The position numbers and the translations under genes are program-made. 64,000 nt of DNA from Phormidium tenue FACHB-886 (GTDB lineage: Bacteria; Cyanobacteriota; Cyanobacteriia; Elainellales; Elainellaceae), in contig NZ_JACXWX010000023.1 in assembly GCF_014764505.1 (NCBI RefSeq), positions 1 to 64,000 on the forward strand, written 5' to 3'. Below, piece after piece: positions 1 to 8,013 of this stretch; the first letter of the stretch is position 1; each line of letters opens with the position of its first letter. A model generated the notes under the pieces. It did no database searches and was not told where the DNA came from. It saw only the letters and a list, made by a program, of their open reading frames with translations.

Positions 1-224
1 CAAAAAGTGCCGCCACCTAAACAGAGCAGGAGTAGACATTGGAGGAAGAAAAGGCAAAGTTAGACTTATCTACCTTACCACCCACCAGTTTTTGCGACAC
101 AACCGTTTTGACTGTCTGAACTTCTTAAGCCTATCGCTATAATCGATTCAGCCAAGTTACACCGCTTACAAATTTCAGTTTCTTTCATCCTGAAAGCGCG
201 CCAGCGCATAGATCGCTAATAATA
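1..224. other. Left edge, no assignable gene
   Basis: One plus-strand frame is open from base 2 to a stop at 140-142 (46 codons, no start inside the window), so it could be the end of a gene cut by the window edge, but I recognise nothing in it. Because position 225 looks like the recombination point of an integron attC site, this stretch should contain the rest of that attC. I could not place its left arm convincingly. Confidence 0.25.
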
Positions 225-233
225 GTTAGATGC
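225..233 (+). other. Integron core site at the start of cassette 1
   Basis: GTTAGATGC fits the attC R' consensus GTTRRRY. Its perfect 9-base reverse complement, GCATCTAAC, lies at 603-611, immediately after the next gene. In integron cassettes the first bases of a cassette pair with the R'' box at its own end, because both come from one attC in the circular form. This match therefore brackets the gene at 247-585 as a cassette. The first ATG is 13 bases downstream, also typical. Confidence 0.65.
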
Positions 234-246
234 TTTCGTAAATTGT

Positions 247-585
247 ATGGAATATCCGTGTTCAGCATGCGGTTTTGAAGTGTTTGACGAGCCGCCAGGA
301 AGTTACAATTTGTGCCCCGTCTGCGACTGGGATGATGATGGCGTCCAGTTACGGTATCCTGCGATGCGCGGCGGGGCTAACCGTGAGAGTTTGTTCGAGT
401 ATCAGCAGAAATGGCTCAAGATTTTGCCCCCGTCCGTGAAGGAGGCGAAAGGTTATCGTCGTGATGAGCAGTGGCGTCCCCTTGCGCTAGCCGAATGCGA
501 GATTATTGACGAGATGCCACAGAGCGGGCATGAGTATTTCGATAGCATAGATGCCGAAGAACCAAAGTATTATTGGCGGGTGTGA
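247..585 (+). CDS. Cys-rich CPCC-family small protein (cassette gene)
   Basis: This 112-residue protein begins with the pattern of the CPCC cysteine-rich family: an N-terminal YPCxxCG (C6, C9), a middle DEPPGSY, and a second CPVCxWDDDG pair (about C23, C26). These are four cysteines spaced as a small zinc or metal knuckle. The second part is hydrophilic and unassigned. Length is normal for the family, whose function is unknown. The first pair reads PCSACG rather than the commoner PCPCCG. The gene starts 13 bases after an integron half-site and ends 17 bases before the matching half-site, so it is most likely the passenger gene of an integron cassette. The family assignment rests on the Cys motifs alone. 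Confidence 0.8.
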   Translation: MEYPCSACGFEVFDEPPGSYNLCPVCDWDDDGVQLRYPAMRGGANRESLFEYQQKWLKILPPSVKEAKGYRRDEQWRPLALAECEIIDEMPQSGHEYFDSIDAEEPKYYWRV

Positions 586-604
586 GTGGTACTTCCGATA
601 CCGC

Positions 605-693
605 ATCTAACAAGTCCGTTGCACACCGTCCAAATTCAGGGTGATCGGTGAGTCCAAAAGGGTCTCTGCGGCGGGTGAACGGGGTCGTTATGT
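605..693 (+). other. attC-like recombination site 1
   Basis: R'' is ATCTAAC (605-611) and R' is GTTATGT (687-693). The inner arms pair: AAGT-CCGTT-G-CAC-A-CCG (612-628) folds against the reverse complement of 672-686, which reads GACC-CCGTT-CAC-CCG. This leaves the single unpaired bases G621 and A625. An imperfect stem with extrahelical bases on one arm is the structure recognised by integron integrases. The start of the next cassette (TTATGT, 688-693) is complementary to ACATAAC at 1769-1775. The R' box deviates from GTTRRRY at one position. Confidence 0.75.
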
Positions 694-775
694 GGATCAA
701 GTTATCGCTTAAGACGTGGTTGAAAAATCATCTATAGGATACTTACAGATGTACTTGAACTTGAGGGGCAACTGA

Positions 776-1774
776 ATGCTGTGGCTCGTTGCATGTCTTG
801 TGGTAGTGGTTGTAGTCATCGGATTCGGAGCCATCTATCAAGCATTTGCCACAAGTCGCGATCGCCGAAAGTTTCTGCCACCTGGAAAGATAGTTCAAAT
901 TAACGGCAAGAACTGGCACTATCAAGTTATGGGTGAAGGGTGCCCAACAGTCATTGTCGATAGCGGAACCGGAGGCACTCACCTAGACTGGCAATTGGTG
1001 CAGCCCGAAGTTGCTAAATTCACAAAAATATTGACCTATGATCGAGCAGGTTATGGCTGGAGTGATTCAAGTTCAGAACCGCGTACAGCTGAACAAGTCG
1101 TTGGTGAATTGCGACAGCTTTTGGCAGAGGCTGAAATTGAGCCACCCTATATTTTAGTGGGAATGTCCTTAGGTGGTTTATTTAGCCGCTTATTTGCCTA
1201 TCACTATCCAGAGGAAGTCGCTGGGATGGTTTTGGTGGACGTCGCTCATGAGAGAATGTATGAAGATACGCCAATCGAATGGGTTGAATTAAACAAAAGA
1301 TTGGAAGGACTGTTAACCTACATGGTGCCAATCATAGGACGTACTGGGTTGCTTCGTTTACTCGTCGCTTTTGATTCTCTGCCTATGGCGGTTGGTCTAT
1401 TTCAAAAGTTTCCACCTTCAATGCGACCTCTTGCTAAGGCGCTCTATTCTCAAACTCAATTTGGAAAAACCTTCGCTCAAGAATCCGCTGCAGTATCAAT
1501 CAGCATGAGCCAGATTGAAAAAATCCGTCAAATCAAGACGTTCCCTGATATTCCTCTCATTGTTTTATCGGCTGGAAAGCCAGCCTTCGATATTACACAA
1601 GAGGTGCTTGAGAAGCTGCAAGAGTTACATGCAAATCTAGCCGATGAGTCGCCTCAAGGCGTTCACATTGTTGCTCATGAAAGTGGACATGCAATCCAGC
1701 TCGATAAACCAGAATTAGTCATTGATGCAGTTCGTCAAGTTGTTGAAAAAGTGAATTGCAGTAGCGCTACATAA
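776..1774 (+). CDS. Alpha/beta hydrolase with N-terminal membrane anchor (cassette gene)
   Basis: This 332-residue alpha/beta-fold hydrolase opens with a hydrophobic stretch (residues 2-20) that looks like a signal anchor, so it is probably membrane attached with its catalytic domain outside the cytoplasm. The oxyanion-side loop DSGTGG is at about 62-67, the nucleophile elbow GMSLGG puts Ser131 at the active site, and a C-terminal SGHAIQ supplies His305. The substrate cannot be told from sequence. The stop codon overlaps the R'' box of the following attC-like site, and the gene lies between two such sites. It therefore looks like the passenger of a second integron cassette. The first ATG gives the anchor and is preferred. 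Confidence 0.8.
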   Translation: MLWLVACLVVVVVVIGFGAIYQAFATSRDRRKFLPPGKIVQINGKNWHYQVMGEGCPTVIVDSGTGGTHLDWQLVQPEVAKFTKILTYDRAGYGWSDSSSEPRTAEQVVGELRQLLAEAEIEPPYILVGMSLGGLFSRLFAYHYPEEVAGMVLVDVAHERMYEDTPIEWVELNKRLEGLLTYMVPIIGRTGLLRLLVAFDSLPMAVGLFQKFPPSMRPLAKALYSQTQFGKTFAQESAAVSISMSQIEKIRQIKTFPDIPLIVLSAGKPAFDITQEVLEKLQELHANLADESPQGVHIVAHESGHAIQLDKPELVIDAVRQVVEKVNCSSAT

Positions 1775-1853
1775 CAACCTTAGTGCAGCGGATTGCATAA
1801 AGTATTGGTCGTGTTGCAAAGGTATCGGCAACCGCTGACTAAGAACGTTAGCT
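1769..1853 (+). other. attC-like recombination site 2
   Basis: R'' is ACATAAC (1769-1775, overlapping the hydrolase stop) and R' is GTTAGCT (1847-1853). The arms fold well: TTAGT-G-CAGCGG-A-TTGC (1780-1796) against the reverse complement of 1828-1842, TTAGT-CAGCGG-TTGC. That is 15 paired bases with two single-base bulges (G1785, A1792). The bulges lie on the same arm as those in site 1, as expected for attC. R'' is the exact complement of the 5' half-site of the same cassette at 687-693. An IS630 element starts right at the right edge. Confidence 0.8.
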
Positions 1854-1854
1854 A

Positions 1855-1880
1855 TAGCGGTTTGCGGCTCAATAGAGTAC
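1855..1880 (+). repeat. IS630 left terminal inverted repeat
   Basis: Twenty of 26 bases match the reverse complement of 2851-2876. The outer nine bases (TAGCGGTTT) and the inner GAGTAC/AAGTAC end match best. Confidence 0.8.
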
Positions 1881-1916
1881 AGTGAGTGATGAATTCTACC
1901 ATTAACGATTAGCTAG

Positions 1917-2858
1917 ATGAAAGCTTACTCTGTAGACCTGCGTCAGAAGGTTGTGGATGCCTATGAGCAACAAGAAGGATCGCAACGGGAATTAGCCAAG
2001 CGATTCAAGGTCAGTCCTAATTTTGTGCGTCTGTTGCTCAAACGGCATCAAACAGAAGGGACGATTGAGCCAAAGCCACATACCGGTGGATTTGACAGCA
2101 AATTGGCGAATCATCTCGACTGGGTTAAGCAGTTAGTGGAACAAGATAATGATGCAACGCTAGAAGAACTGTGTGCTCAACTCGAACAACAAGCTCAGAT
2201 TCAGGTCAGTCCAAGTACGCTTTGCCGCACCTTACAACAGTTGAATTTGACTCAAAAAAAAACCTTTGCACGCCCGTCAAGCTGAAACAGATCGAGTTCA
2301 GTTGTTACGACAGGAGTATCGGGAGAAGATTCGAGACATCCGAGCAGAGGACTTGGTTTTCATTGATGAGACAGGAGTCAATCTGATGATGGTGCGCTTA
2401 TATGCCCGTGCACTCAAAGGAGAGCGAGCGACTGGAGAACGCCCTGATAAACAAGGAAGCAATGTCACTCTGATGGGTGCGATGAGCTTAAAAGGGATGG
2501 TTGCAGCATTGACCCTGGATGGTGGAATTAACGGAGATGTATTCAAGTACTTCGTCGAGTACATTTTAGTGCCTAATTTATGGATAGGTGCTTGCGTAGT
2601 CATGGATAACTTGAGTTCTCATGGGGTAGATGGAATTCGAGAAATGATTGAAGCAGCAGTGCGAAACTGGTATATTTATCTCCCTATTCTCCTGACTTCA
2701 ATCCCATTGAGAACTGTTGGTCGAAAGTCAAAGAGTTTTTACGATCAGTCGCTGCTCGTTCTCGCGAAGCGTTAGATGAAGCGATGACTGATGCACTCAA
2801 TGCTGTGACATTAAAAGACATCAAAGGTTGGTTCACCTATCGCTGCTACTGTACTTAA
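1917..2858 (+). pseudogene. IS630-family transposase, two frame breaks
   Basis: The N-terminal part (1917-2285) has the helix-turn-helix start typical of IS630 (MKAYSVDLRQKVVDAY). At a run of nine A residues (2254-2262) the homologous reading moves to another frame (2266-2775), which carries the catalytic FIDETG and VMDNLSSH motifs. The A-run could be a programmed frameshift site, as proposed for some IS630 members. A second break near 2680 has no such excuse. The conserved YSPDFNPIENCW block continues in the third frame to a stop at 2856-2858, and about four bases appear to be missing before it. That second break makes the transposase a pseudogene. Confidence 0.85.
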
Positions 2859-2876
2859 CTGAGTTGAAAACCGCTA
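2851..2876 (-). repeat. IS630 right terminal inverted repeat
   Basis: Imperfect reverse complement of 1855-1880. It overlaps the last two codons and stop of the transposase reading frame and is followed by TA. Confidence 0.8.
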
Positions 2877-2881
2877 TATAC

Positions 2882-4884
2882 ATGAATGCTAGAAAAGCAG
2901 GCTGCACCCAACAAACGGCTGCGGTCAAAGCTGGATTTAGTGAACGCAGTGGAGGTCGAATCGATGCAGGGGTGCATCAACGCCACAAAGGACAGCCGCG
3001 TAACTGGCGCACCCGTGCTGACCCGCTAGCTGAGGTGTGGACTCAGGAACTCGAACCGATGCTGCACGAGAGCCAAAACTCGAAGCAATGACCCTGTTTG
3101 AATATTTGCAAGACCATTACCCAGGTCAATACCAGAATGTGCTACGAACTGTGCAACGGCGGGTATCTGAGTGGAAAACTCAACATGGGGTGCCCCCTGA
3201 ATTAATGTTTGAGTTGCGCCATACTCCTGGCGCGATGGGCTTGTCAGACTTCACCCAACTCAAAGGAGTGACGATTACAATTGCCGGTGTGCCCTACAAA
3301 CATCTGCTCTACCACTACCGCCTTGCCTTTAGCGGGTGGCAGTACGTGCAGATTATCGAGGGCGGTGAAAGCTTCATTGCTCTGGCAGGAGGACTGCAAA
3401 ATGCGCTCTTCGCTTGCGGCGGTGCACCCGAAGAACACCGCACTGACAGTTTAACGGCGGCGTATCACAACAGTGGCGGCAAGCACAAGCTCACCCAACG
3501 CTACGACGCCCTGTGCTGCCATTACCAAATCCGCTCTAGTCGCAACAACACAGGCATTGCACATGAAAATGACAGTATTGAGTCACCGCATGGTTACTTC
3601 AAACGTCGCTTGGTGCAACAGTTGTATCTGCGCGGTAGTTTCGACTTTGCCACGGTCGAGGACTATGCCCAATTCATCAGAGCGGTCGTTGAGAAGCTCA
3701 ATGCTAAGTGTTCTGAGAAATTCGCGATTGAGCAAAGTCAACTGCAGCCTTTGCCAAAGTATCGCTTTGCTGATTATGAACTGCTCAGTGTGCGGGTCAG
3801 TTGTCGGGCGACCGTAGACCTCAAATCGATGCTCTACACTGTGCCTGAGCGCTTGGTCGGACGACAGTTGACGGTGCATCTTTACCACAATCGCTGGGTG
3901 GGCTATTTGGGACAACAACCAGTGGTGGAACTGCCTCGATTGCAAACTGCCACCGCTCATGCGGGGCGGAGAGTGCGAGTTATCAACTATCGCCACTTGG
4001 TTGAAGGACTCCGCAAAAAGCCGCGTGCGTTGTTGTATTGCACTTGGCAGCAAGAGATTCTGCCCAACCCCCAGTACCGAGCGATCTGGCAGCAGATGTT
4101 AGAGAGCTTTGAGCGTGATAGCGCTGCCCGCATCATGGTAGAGGCGCTTTACATTGCGGCGACACAAGACAAAGAAACTGCTGTTTTTGAGTATCTGCAA
4201 ATGCAGCTTGAAGCAGGCAGTTTAAGCCTTGTGGGTCTGCAACAGCACTTCCAATTGCTGGCTGTGCCCCCGCCGCCTGCCGTTGCTGTCAGCCAGCACC
4301 CTTTATCCAATTACGACCAATTGCTCCACTATGACAGCTTCTCCTCTGCCAACTCCAACGCCGCCTATCCCTGCTGTGAGTCGCTACGAGAGTTTGCACC
4401 TCCATCTCAAAACCCTCAAACTGTCTCACATGCTTCAACAGTGGCAGAAACTAGAGCAACAAGCGACCCAGGAGAACTGGAGCTATGCTCAGTTTCTATT
4501 AGCGCTTGCGGAGCTAGAAGTAGCCAAACGCTATCAGGCAAGAATTGCTCGGGCAATCAGCGAGTCTCAGCTGCCAGTGGGCAAGTCGATGAGCAACTTC
4601 GAGTTTGCCCATTGCCCCACGCTCAATCCGGCTGTGGTGATGAGTTTGGCACAACAGACCGATTGGATAAACCAAGGCAGCAACTGCCTCATTTTCGGAC
4701 CGTCGGGGACTGGAAAGACGCATCTAGCCACTGGCGTTGCCCGATGCATGGTAGAGGTGGGCAAACGGGTCAAGTTCTTTTCTGCCACCGCACTGGTGCA
4801 GATCCTCCAGCAAGCCAAGCTCAACCTGAACTTGCCAGGGATGCTGAGCAAACTCGACCGTTACGATCTGCTAGTGATAGATGA
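2882..4884 (+). pseudogene. istA: IS21-type transposase IstA, frameshifted
   Basis: The N-terminal helix-turn-helix part (from ATG 2882, QQTAAVKAGFSERSG) runs in one frame to a stop at 3091. The homologous continuation (EPKLEAMTLFEYL) lies in another frame from about 3070, consistent with loss of one base. The rest has the integrase-core features of IstA (MGLSDFTQLKG, HKLTQRYDALCCHY, IESPHGYFKRRL). The frame then stays open to 4884, running 184 codons into istB out of frame. True IstA homology probably ends near 4340, so the tail is likely noise or the result of a lost stop. The first codons and IS21 left end were lost at the IS630 junction. Confidence 0.75.
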
Positions 4885-5161
4885 CCTGGGCTATGTCAAG
4901 AAAACGGAGGCGGAGACTTCGGTGTTGTTCGAGCTCATTGCGCATCGGTATGAACGCAAGAGCTTAATGATTACTGCCAATCAGCCGTTTAGTCAGTGGG
5001 ATAGCATCTTTGCCGATTCGATGATGACGGTAGCAGCGATTGATAGGTTGGTACATCATGCGGTGATATTGGAGATTCAAGCCGAGAGCTATCGACAGCA
5101 GGCAGCCCTCAAGCAAGCTAAGGCAGCCAAGCAAGGCAAAGCCGAGGAGAAAAACGAGTAG
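4331..5161 (+). CDS. istB: IS21-type helper ATPase IstB
   Basis: This 276-residue AAA+ ATPase activates and targets the IstA transposase. Walker A GPSGTGKT is at residues 123-130 and Walker B LLVIDDLGY at about 177-185. A sensor-like ITANQPF follows, and the charged tail is Lys/Ala/Glu rich. Length is near the family norm of 250-280. ATG 4331 is preferred because the upstream in-frame sequence is the out-of-phase end of istA. The gene appears intact, but its partner istA is frameshifted, so it is probably non-functional in transposition. Confidence 0.85.
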   Translation: MTASPLPTPTPPIPAVSRYESLHLHLKTLKLSHMLQQWQKLEQQATQENWSYAQFLLALAELEVAKRYQARIARAISESQLPVGKSMSNFEFAHCPTLNPAVVMSLAQQTDWINQGSNCLIFGPSGTGKTHLATGVARCMVEVGKRVKFFSATALVQILQQAKLNLNLPGMLSKLDRYDLLVIDDLGYVKKTEAETSVLFELIAHRYERKSLMITANQPFSQWDSIFADSMMTVAAIDRLVHHAVILEIQAESYRQQAALKQAKAAKQGKAEEKNE

Positions 5162-5203
5162 TTCTAGCGATTGCTCAACAATGGCATAACAAGATATCCA
5201 ATT

Positions 5204-5370
5204 GTGTCAATTAAATACATGGTTGAATATTTTCTGCTGTCAACTCAATGGTCTTTTAGGTGTACCATCATCCCACTCGCTTTGGTAATTGTCATCTGGA
5301 TGTCAATTACTCTCTTGTGTTTTCAAATTCAGGTAAAGATAATTGACGATATCAGCCTTCCTAATTGACA
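5204..5370. repeat. Multi-copy TGTCAATTA end of the IS21-like element
   Basis: GTGTCAATTA at 5204-5213 is mirrored by TAATTGACAC at 5362-5371. Partial copies occur at 5238-5243 (TGTCAA), 5301-5309 (TGTCAATTA) and 5341-5347 (AATTGAC). IS21-family ends carry several transposase-binding repeats and end in CA, so this is probably the right end, finishing at 5370. A short mobile element of its own is the alternative. Confidence 0.5.
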
Positions 5371-6302
5371 CTTCATACCGGAGATTGCAGAAAAGGAGAC
5401 CGTACCGATTATGTGAAACGACAATACATTGGCAATGTCGGTAAACGAGAGCATGGCATTGTGGCAGTCACCGCTTACGGGTTGTTCAAGGGCATGATTT
5501 TACCATTGTGCTTTGAGGTCTACAAGCCGAGAGAACGACTCAAGCCTGGAGAGGTCTACCAGACGAAACCGCAACTTGCTGCCACGATGATACGTCAGTT
5601 GATGACCATGGGATTCCAGTTTGAGTTGGTGTTAGCCGATAGTTTGTATGGTGAGAGTGACTGTAACTTTATCTCAACACTGGTTGCGCTCAAGCTGCCT
5701 TACATTGTGGCGATTCGCTCGAATCACGGGATGGGGTTGCCGCAAGAGCAGGAATAACGGCAGAGCCTTGGCAGAAGTTCAAGCGCACCTTCAGCAACGG
5801 CGAAACCGAAGTGCGCTATCGGCGTGAGATTATCTATGGCACTCGTCGCAGCGTGCGTTACTGGGAGTTGACCACCGACCCAGAAACGTTACCGGACAAT
5901 TCAACGGTGTTTGTGATGAGCAATGCGCCTGCCATCAAGCTCGATGAAATTGGTGATGCCTACGGTGAGCGAACCTGGGTGGAATATGGATTGAAACAAA
6001 GTAAGGATGCCCTGGGCTGGGCAGATTTCCGGGTGACAAACTACAAGCAGATTGAACGCTGGTGGGAGATCGTCATGAGTGCCTTCACCATGGTCAGTTT
6101 GTTTGCCGATGCCTTCAATCGAGAGTGTCCTTTATCTGGGCAAGTCTTCACGCAGCATCCCTGGTGGGACAATCAACGGGGATGGAAGAATCTGCTCAAT
6201 AATTTGCGCTTGGTGATTGAACCGTGGATTGCCTTTAACCACCTCAAACAGTGGTTAACTGTGTTTTTCATTCCCATGTTGGAGCAAGGGTTCACCAGTT
6301 GA
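5371..6302 (+). pseudogene. IS701-family transposase, 5'-truncated and frameshifted
   Basis: Homology starts abruptly at the IS21-like end. HTGDCRKGDRTDYVKRQY corresponds to the TGDxxKG..DYVKRQY region of IS701/DDE transposases, so about the first third is missing. The frame carrying VLADSLYGES stops at 5757. The downstream part (ITAEPWQKFKR, RYWELTTDPETL, AYGERTWVEYGLKQSKDALGW) continues in another frame to 6302. The truncation is consistent with the IS21-like element having inserted here and the left flank being lost. Confidence 0.8.
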
Positions 6303-7369
6303 TTGAGCGAATGCAGCAGTTTTACTGCCCTATAATTCACGATCTGCTCCTGCGTCGCATCCTATTTAACTCTGCTTAAAGGATGGAAGAGGGATAGAAT
6401 TCATTTAATGTCTTTTTAAGCTGTATTAAGTGCTTAAGCTACAGCATGATGCAAACAGTCTTGTACAGTAAAGATCGAGTTTTGCACTCACATAGTCTAG
6501 AGTTTATCTCAAAAGATTATATCTCAAATGTTTTAAGCAATAGACAATTTGTGTTAATTTTATCGCCTTGAGCGATAATTTTATAAAATTTCTTCGACAG
6601 TCCTCTTAAAAAATGTCATTCTCTCTATTTATTTAAGTTATTTATCAGTTAAATCACACTTTATTTTGGCTTCAAAAGTTTATCTCTGACATCTTCCGGC
6701 TTTACCACTGCTGTCTATGCATGCGCTAGAGCAAAAATTTATCGCAATTCTAAAGGTTGGACATTTCGGTAGTTTCCAGGGAGAAAGTTTCAAGGCTATT
6801 CGGCTCTAGCGGTGCCCACCCGCATGCCTGAGCCGTTCTCAATCTGTGCGGGAATTTGTTTTATGAGTGCGTTCAGACAGTTCCGATCGTCCAGCGTATT
6901 TGCTGTCAAGCGCTTGTCTTTAATTGCCGCTTCAACCATATCATTCACAGTAACACCGTCTGTCTAATATTCGTTCAGTAACGTGCTGCCTTTAGGAATA
7001 CCCTGATTTTCCAAGTAACCCTCCTGCGCTAGGGAGACCCCGATGGCTCTGCTTAATTGGATTTCCTCGGCAATCTCTGACCTCGTGTTCCACCCCTGCG
7101 CCCAGTTCTTCCGCTATAGCTTTGGCATAGCTCGGGTGTTCTTCATTGCTACTCGGTGCGGCGGTTGTTGAGCTACCTCATGCGCTTGAGCAAAAATGGA
7201 TCCATCCACTTGAGTGTTGAGGTTCTTCAATGTAAGCCAGTTAGTTTGGATCAAGATGAAATGAGCTTCAGCGCAAAGCACGATCTGCATGTTACTTAAC
7301 AGATCAATCTTACCTGGATTAATCCTGGCGAACCAGACAAACTTTCCTTGTGATCCTTATTCAGGATGA
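6303..7369. other. 1.07-kb stretch without an intact gene
   Basis: The first 480 bases are AT-rich and show nothing I can name. The second half contains a decayed minus-strand reading frame, described separately. No convincing IS701 right end was found. Confidence 0.5.
6796..7152 (-). pseudogene. Decayed coding remnant of unknown family
   Basis: Read on the minus strand, the sequence gives protein-like text broken by one in-frame stop and one frameshift. An upstream fragment (NEEHPSYAKAIAEELGAGVE, about 7087-7149) is followed in another frame by AEEIQLSRAIGVSLAQEGYL and GIPKGSTLLNEY, then a stop. The frame then continues as DGVTVNDMVEAAIKDKRL and IKQIPAQIENGSGMRVGTAR to a stop at 6796-6798. 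Composition and periodicity look coding. I do not recognise the family. Confidence 0.45.
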
Positions 7370-7390
7370 ATGCAAGAAAGGAAAACAGTT

Positions 7391-7885
7391 ATGATTACTC
7401 AACTTGATGGAATTATACTGCAATCGGGACAAGGAGACGCATACTGGGTGCTGGGAGACTTGTATACCTTCAAAGCAACCAGCGAAGAAACCGACGGGAA
7501 GTATGCACTCTTAGAGGTAGTAATTTACTCAAAAGACGGTACACCTCTACATATCCACAGCCGGGAAGCTGAATCCTTCTATCTGCAAGAGGGAACTGTC
7601 GAGTTTCAGCTTGACGATCGCACATTGGTTGTCACAGCGGGAACTTTTGTTCACTCGCCAATAGGACAGCGCCACCAGTTTACGAATATCGGTTCGGTAC
7701 CTGCCAGAATGCTCTGTTGGGCAACACCTGCTGGGATAGAGAAATTCTTTGCTGAAATTGGCACGAAAGTTGAAGATCCTGCTGCTGCGCCGCCGCCTGT
7801 CACACCCACAGATATTGAGAAAGTGATGACGATCGCTCCCAAATATGGCATCACCATTTTGCCGCCGGAGGGCCCCAAGGCTTAG
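7391..7885 (+). CDS. Cupin-domain protein, quercetin dioxygenase-like
   Basis: This 164-residue single-domain cupin shows the two signature strands: a metal-binding motif 1 with THxH-like TPLHIHSREAESFY (His/His/Glu ligands around residues 57-64) and motif 2 with the FVHSPIGQRHQF turn. Such proteins bind a divalent metal and act as dioxygenases, isomerases or sensors of small molecules. The substrate is not predictable. Start 7391 is preferred over the in-frame ATG at 7370 because AAAGGAAAA precedes it at a suitable distance. A strong hairpin with a T-run follows the stop, so it is probably monocistronic. Confidence 0.8.
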   Translation: MITQLDGIILQSGQGDAYWVLGDLYTFKATSEETDGKYALLEVVIYSKDGTPLHIHSREAESFYLQEGTVEFQLDDRTLVVTAGTFVHSPIGQRHQFTNIGSVPARMLCWATPAGIEKFFAEIGTKVEDPAAAPPPVTPTDIEKVMTIAPKYGITILPPEGPKA

Positions 7886-7920
7886 CTTTCTGCAGTGAAT
7901 TTGCAGCAGAAAGTATTTTT
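7886..7920 (+). terminator. Rho-independent terminator of the cupin gene
   Basis: Stem CTTTCTG (7886-7892) pairs with CAGAAAG (7907-7913), followed directly by TATTTTT. A second smaller hairpin (GAGCGTG/CACGCTC) follows at 7921-7947. Confidence 0.7.
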
Positions 7921-8013
7921 GAGCGTGGGGATTCTGCTCTCACGCTCAAGGTTTCCTAAATCCTGCAGTACTTTGTCTGGAAGTAAAATTACAGCTACAT
8001 CAGGAGATTCAAT

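Larger units (their letters stand above)
1855..2876 (+). mobile_element. IS630-family insertion sequence, inactive
   Basis: Terminal inverted repeats at 1855-1880 and 2851-2876 bracket a frameshifted IS630-type transposase. The dinucleotide TA flanks both ends (1853-1854 and 2877-2878), matching the TA target duplication of the IS630/Tc1 group. The left end abuts an attC-like site and the right end abuts an istA fragment, so the two flanks do not belong to one original sequence and a neighbouring deletion is likely. Confidence 0.85.
2879..5370 (+). mobile_element. IS21-family remnant (istA/istB)
   Basis: An istA-like and an istB-like gene in the usual order are followed by a right end containing several copies of TGTCAATTA. 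The left end is missing: the istA coding sequence begins immediately after the TA that follows the IS630 element. The right end stops where a truncated IS701 transposase begins. Confidence 0.75.

Noticed and set aside
1811-1852. The istA frame can be read leftwards across the IS630 (excised at TA) as PLTKNVSYMNARKAG, as if IS630 had inserted into istA.
   Set aside because: The same bases form the right arm of a well-paired attC-like site, whose other arm overlaps the hydrolase stop. The paired structure is stronger evidence than a 14-codon open frame without a clear start.
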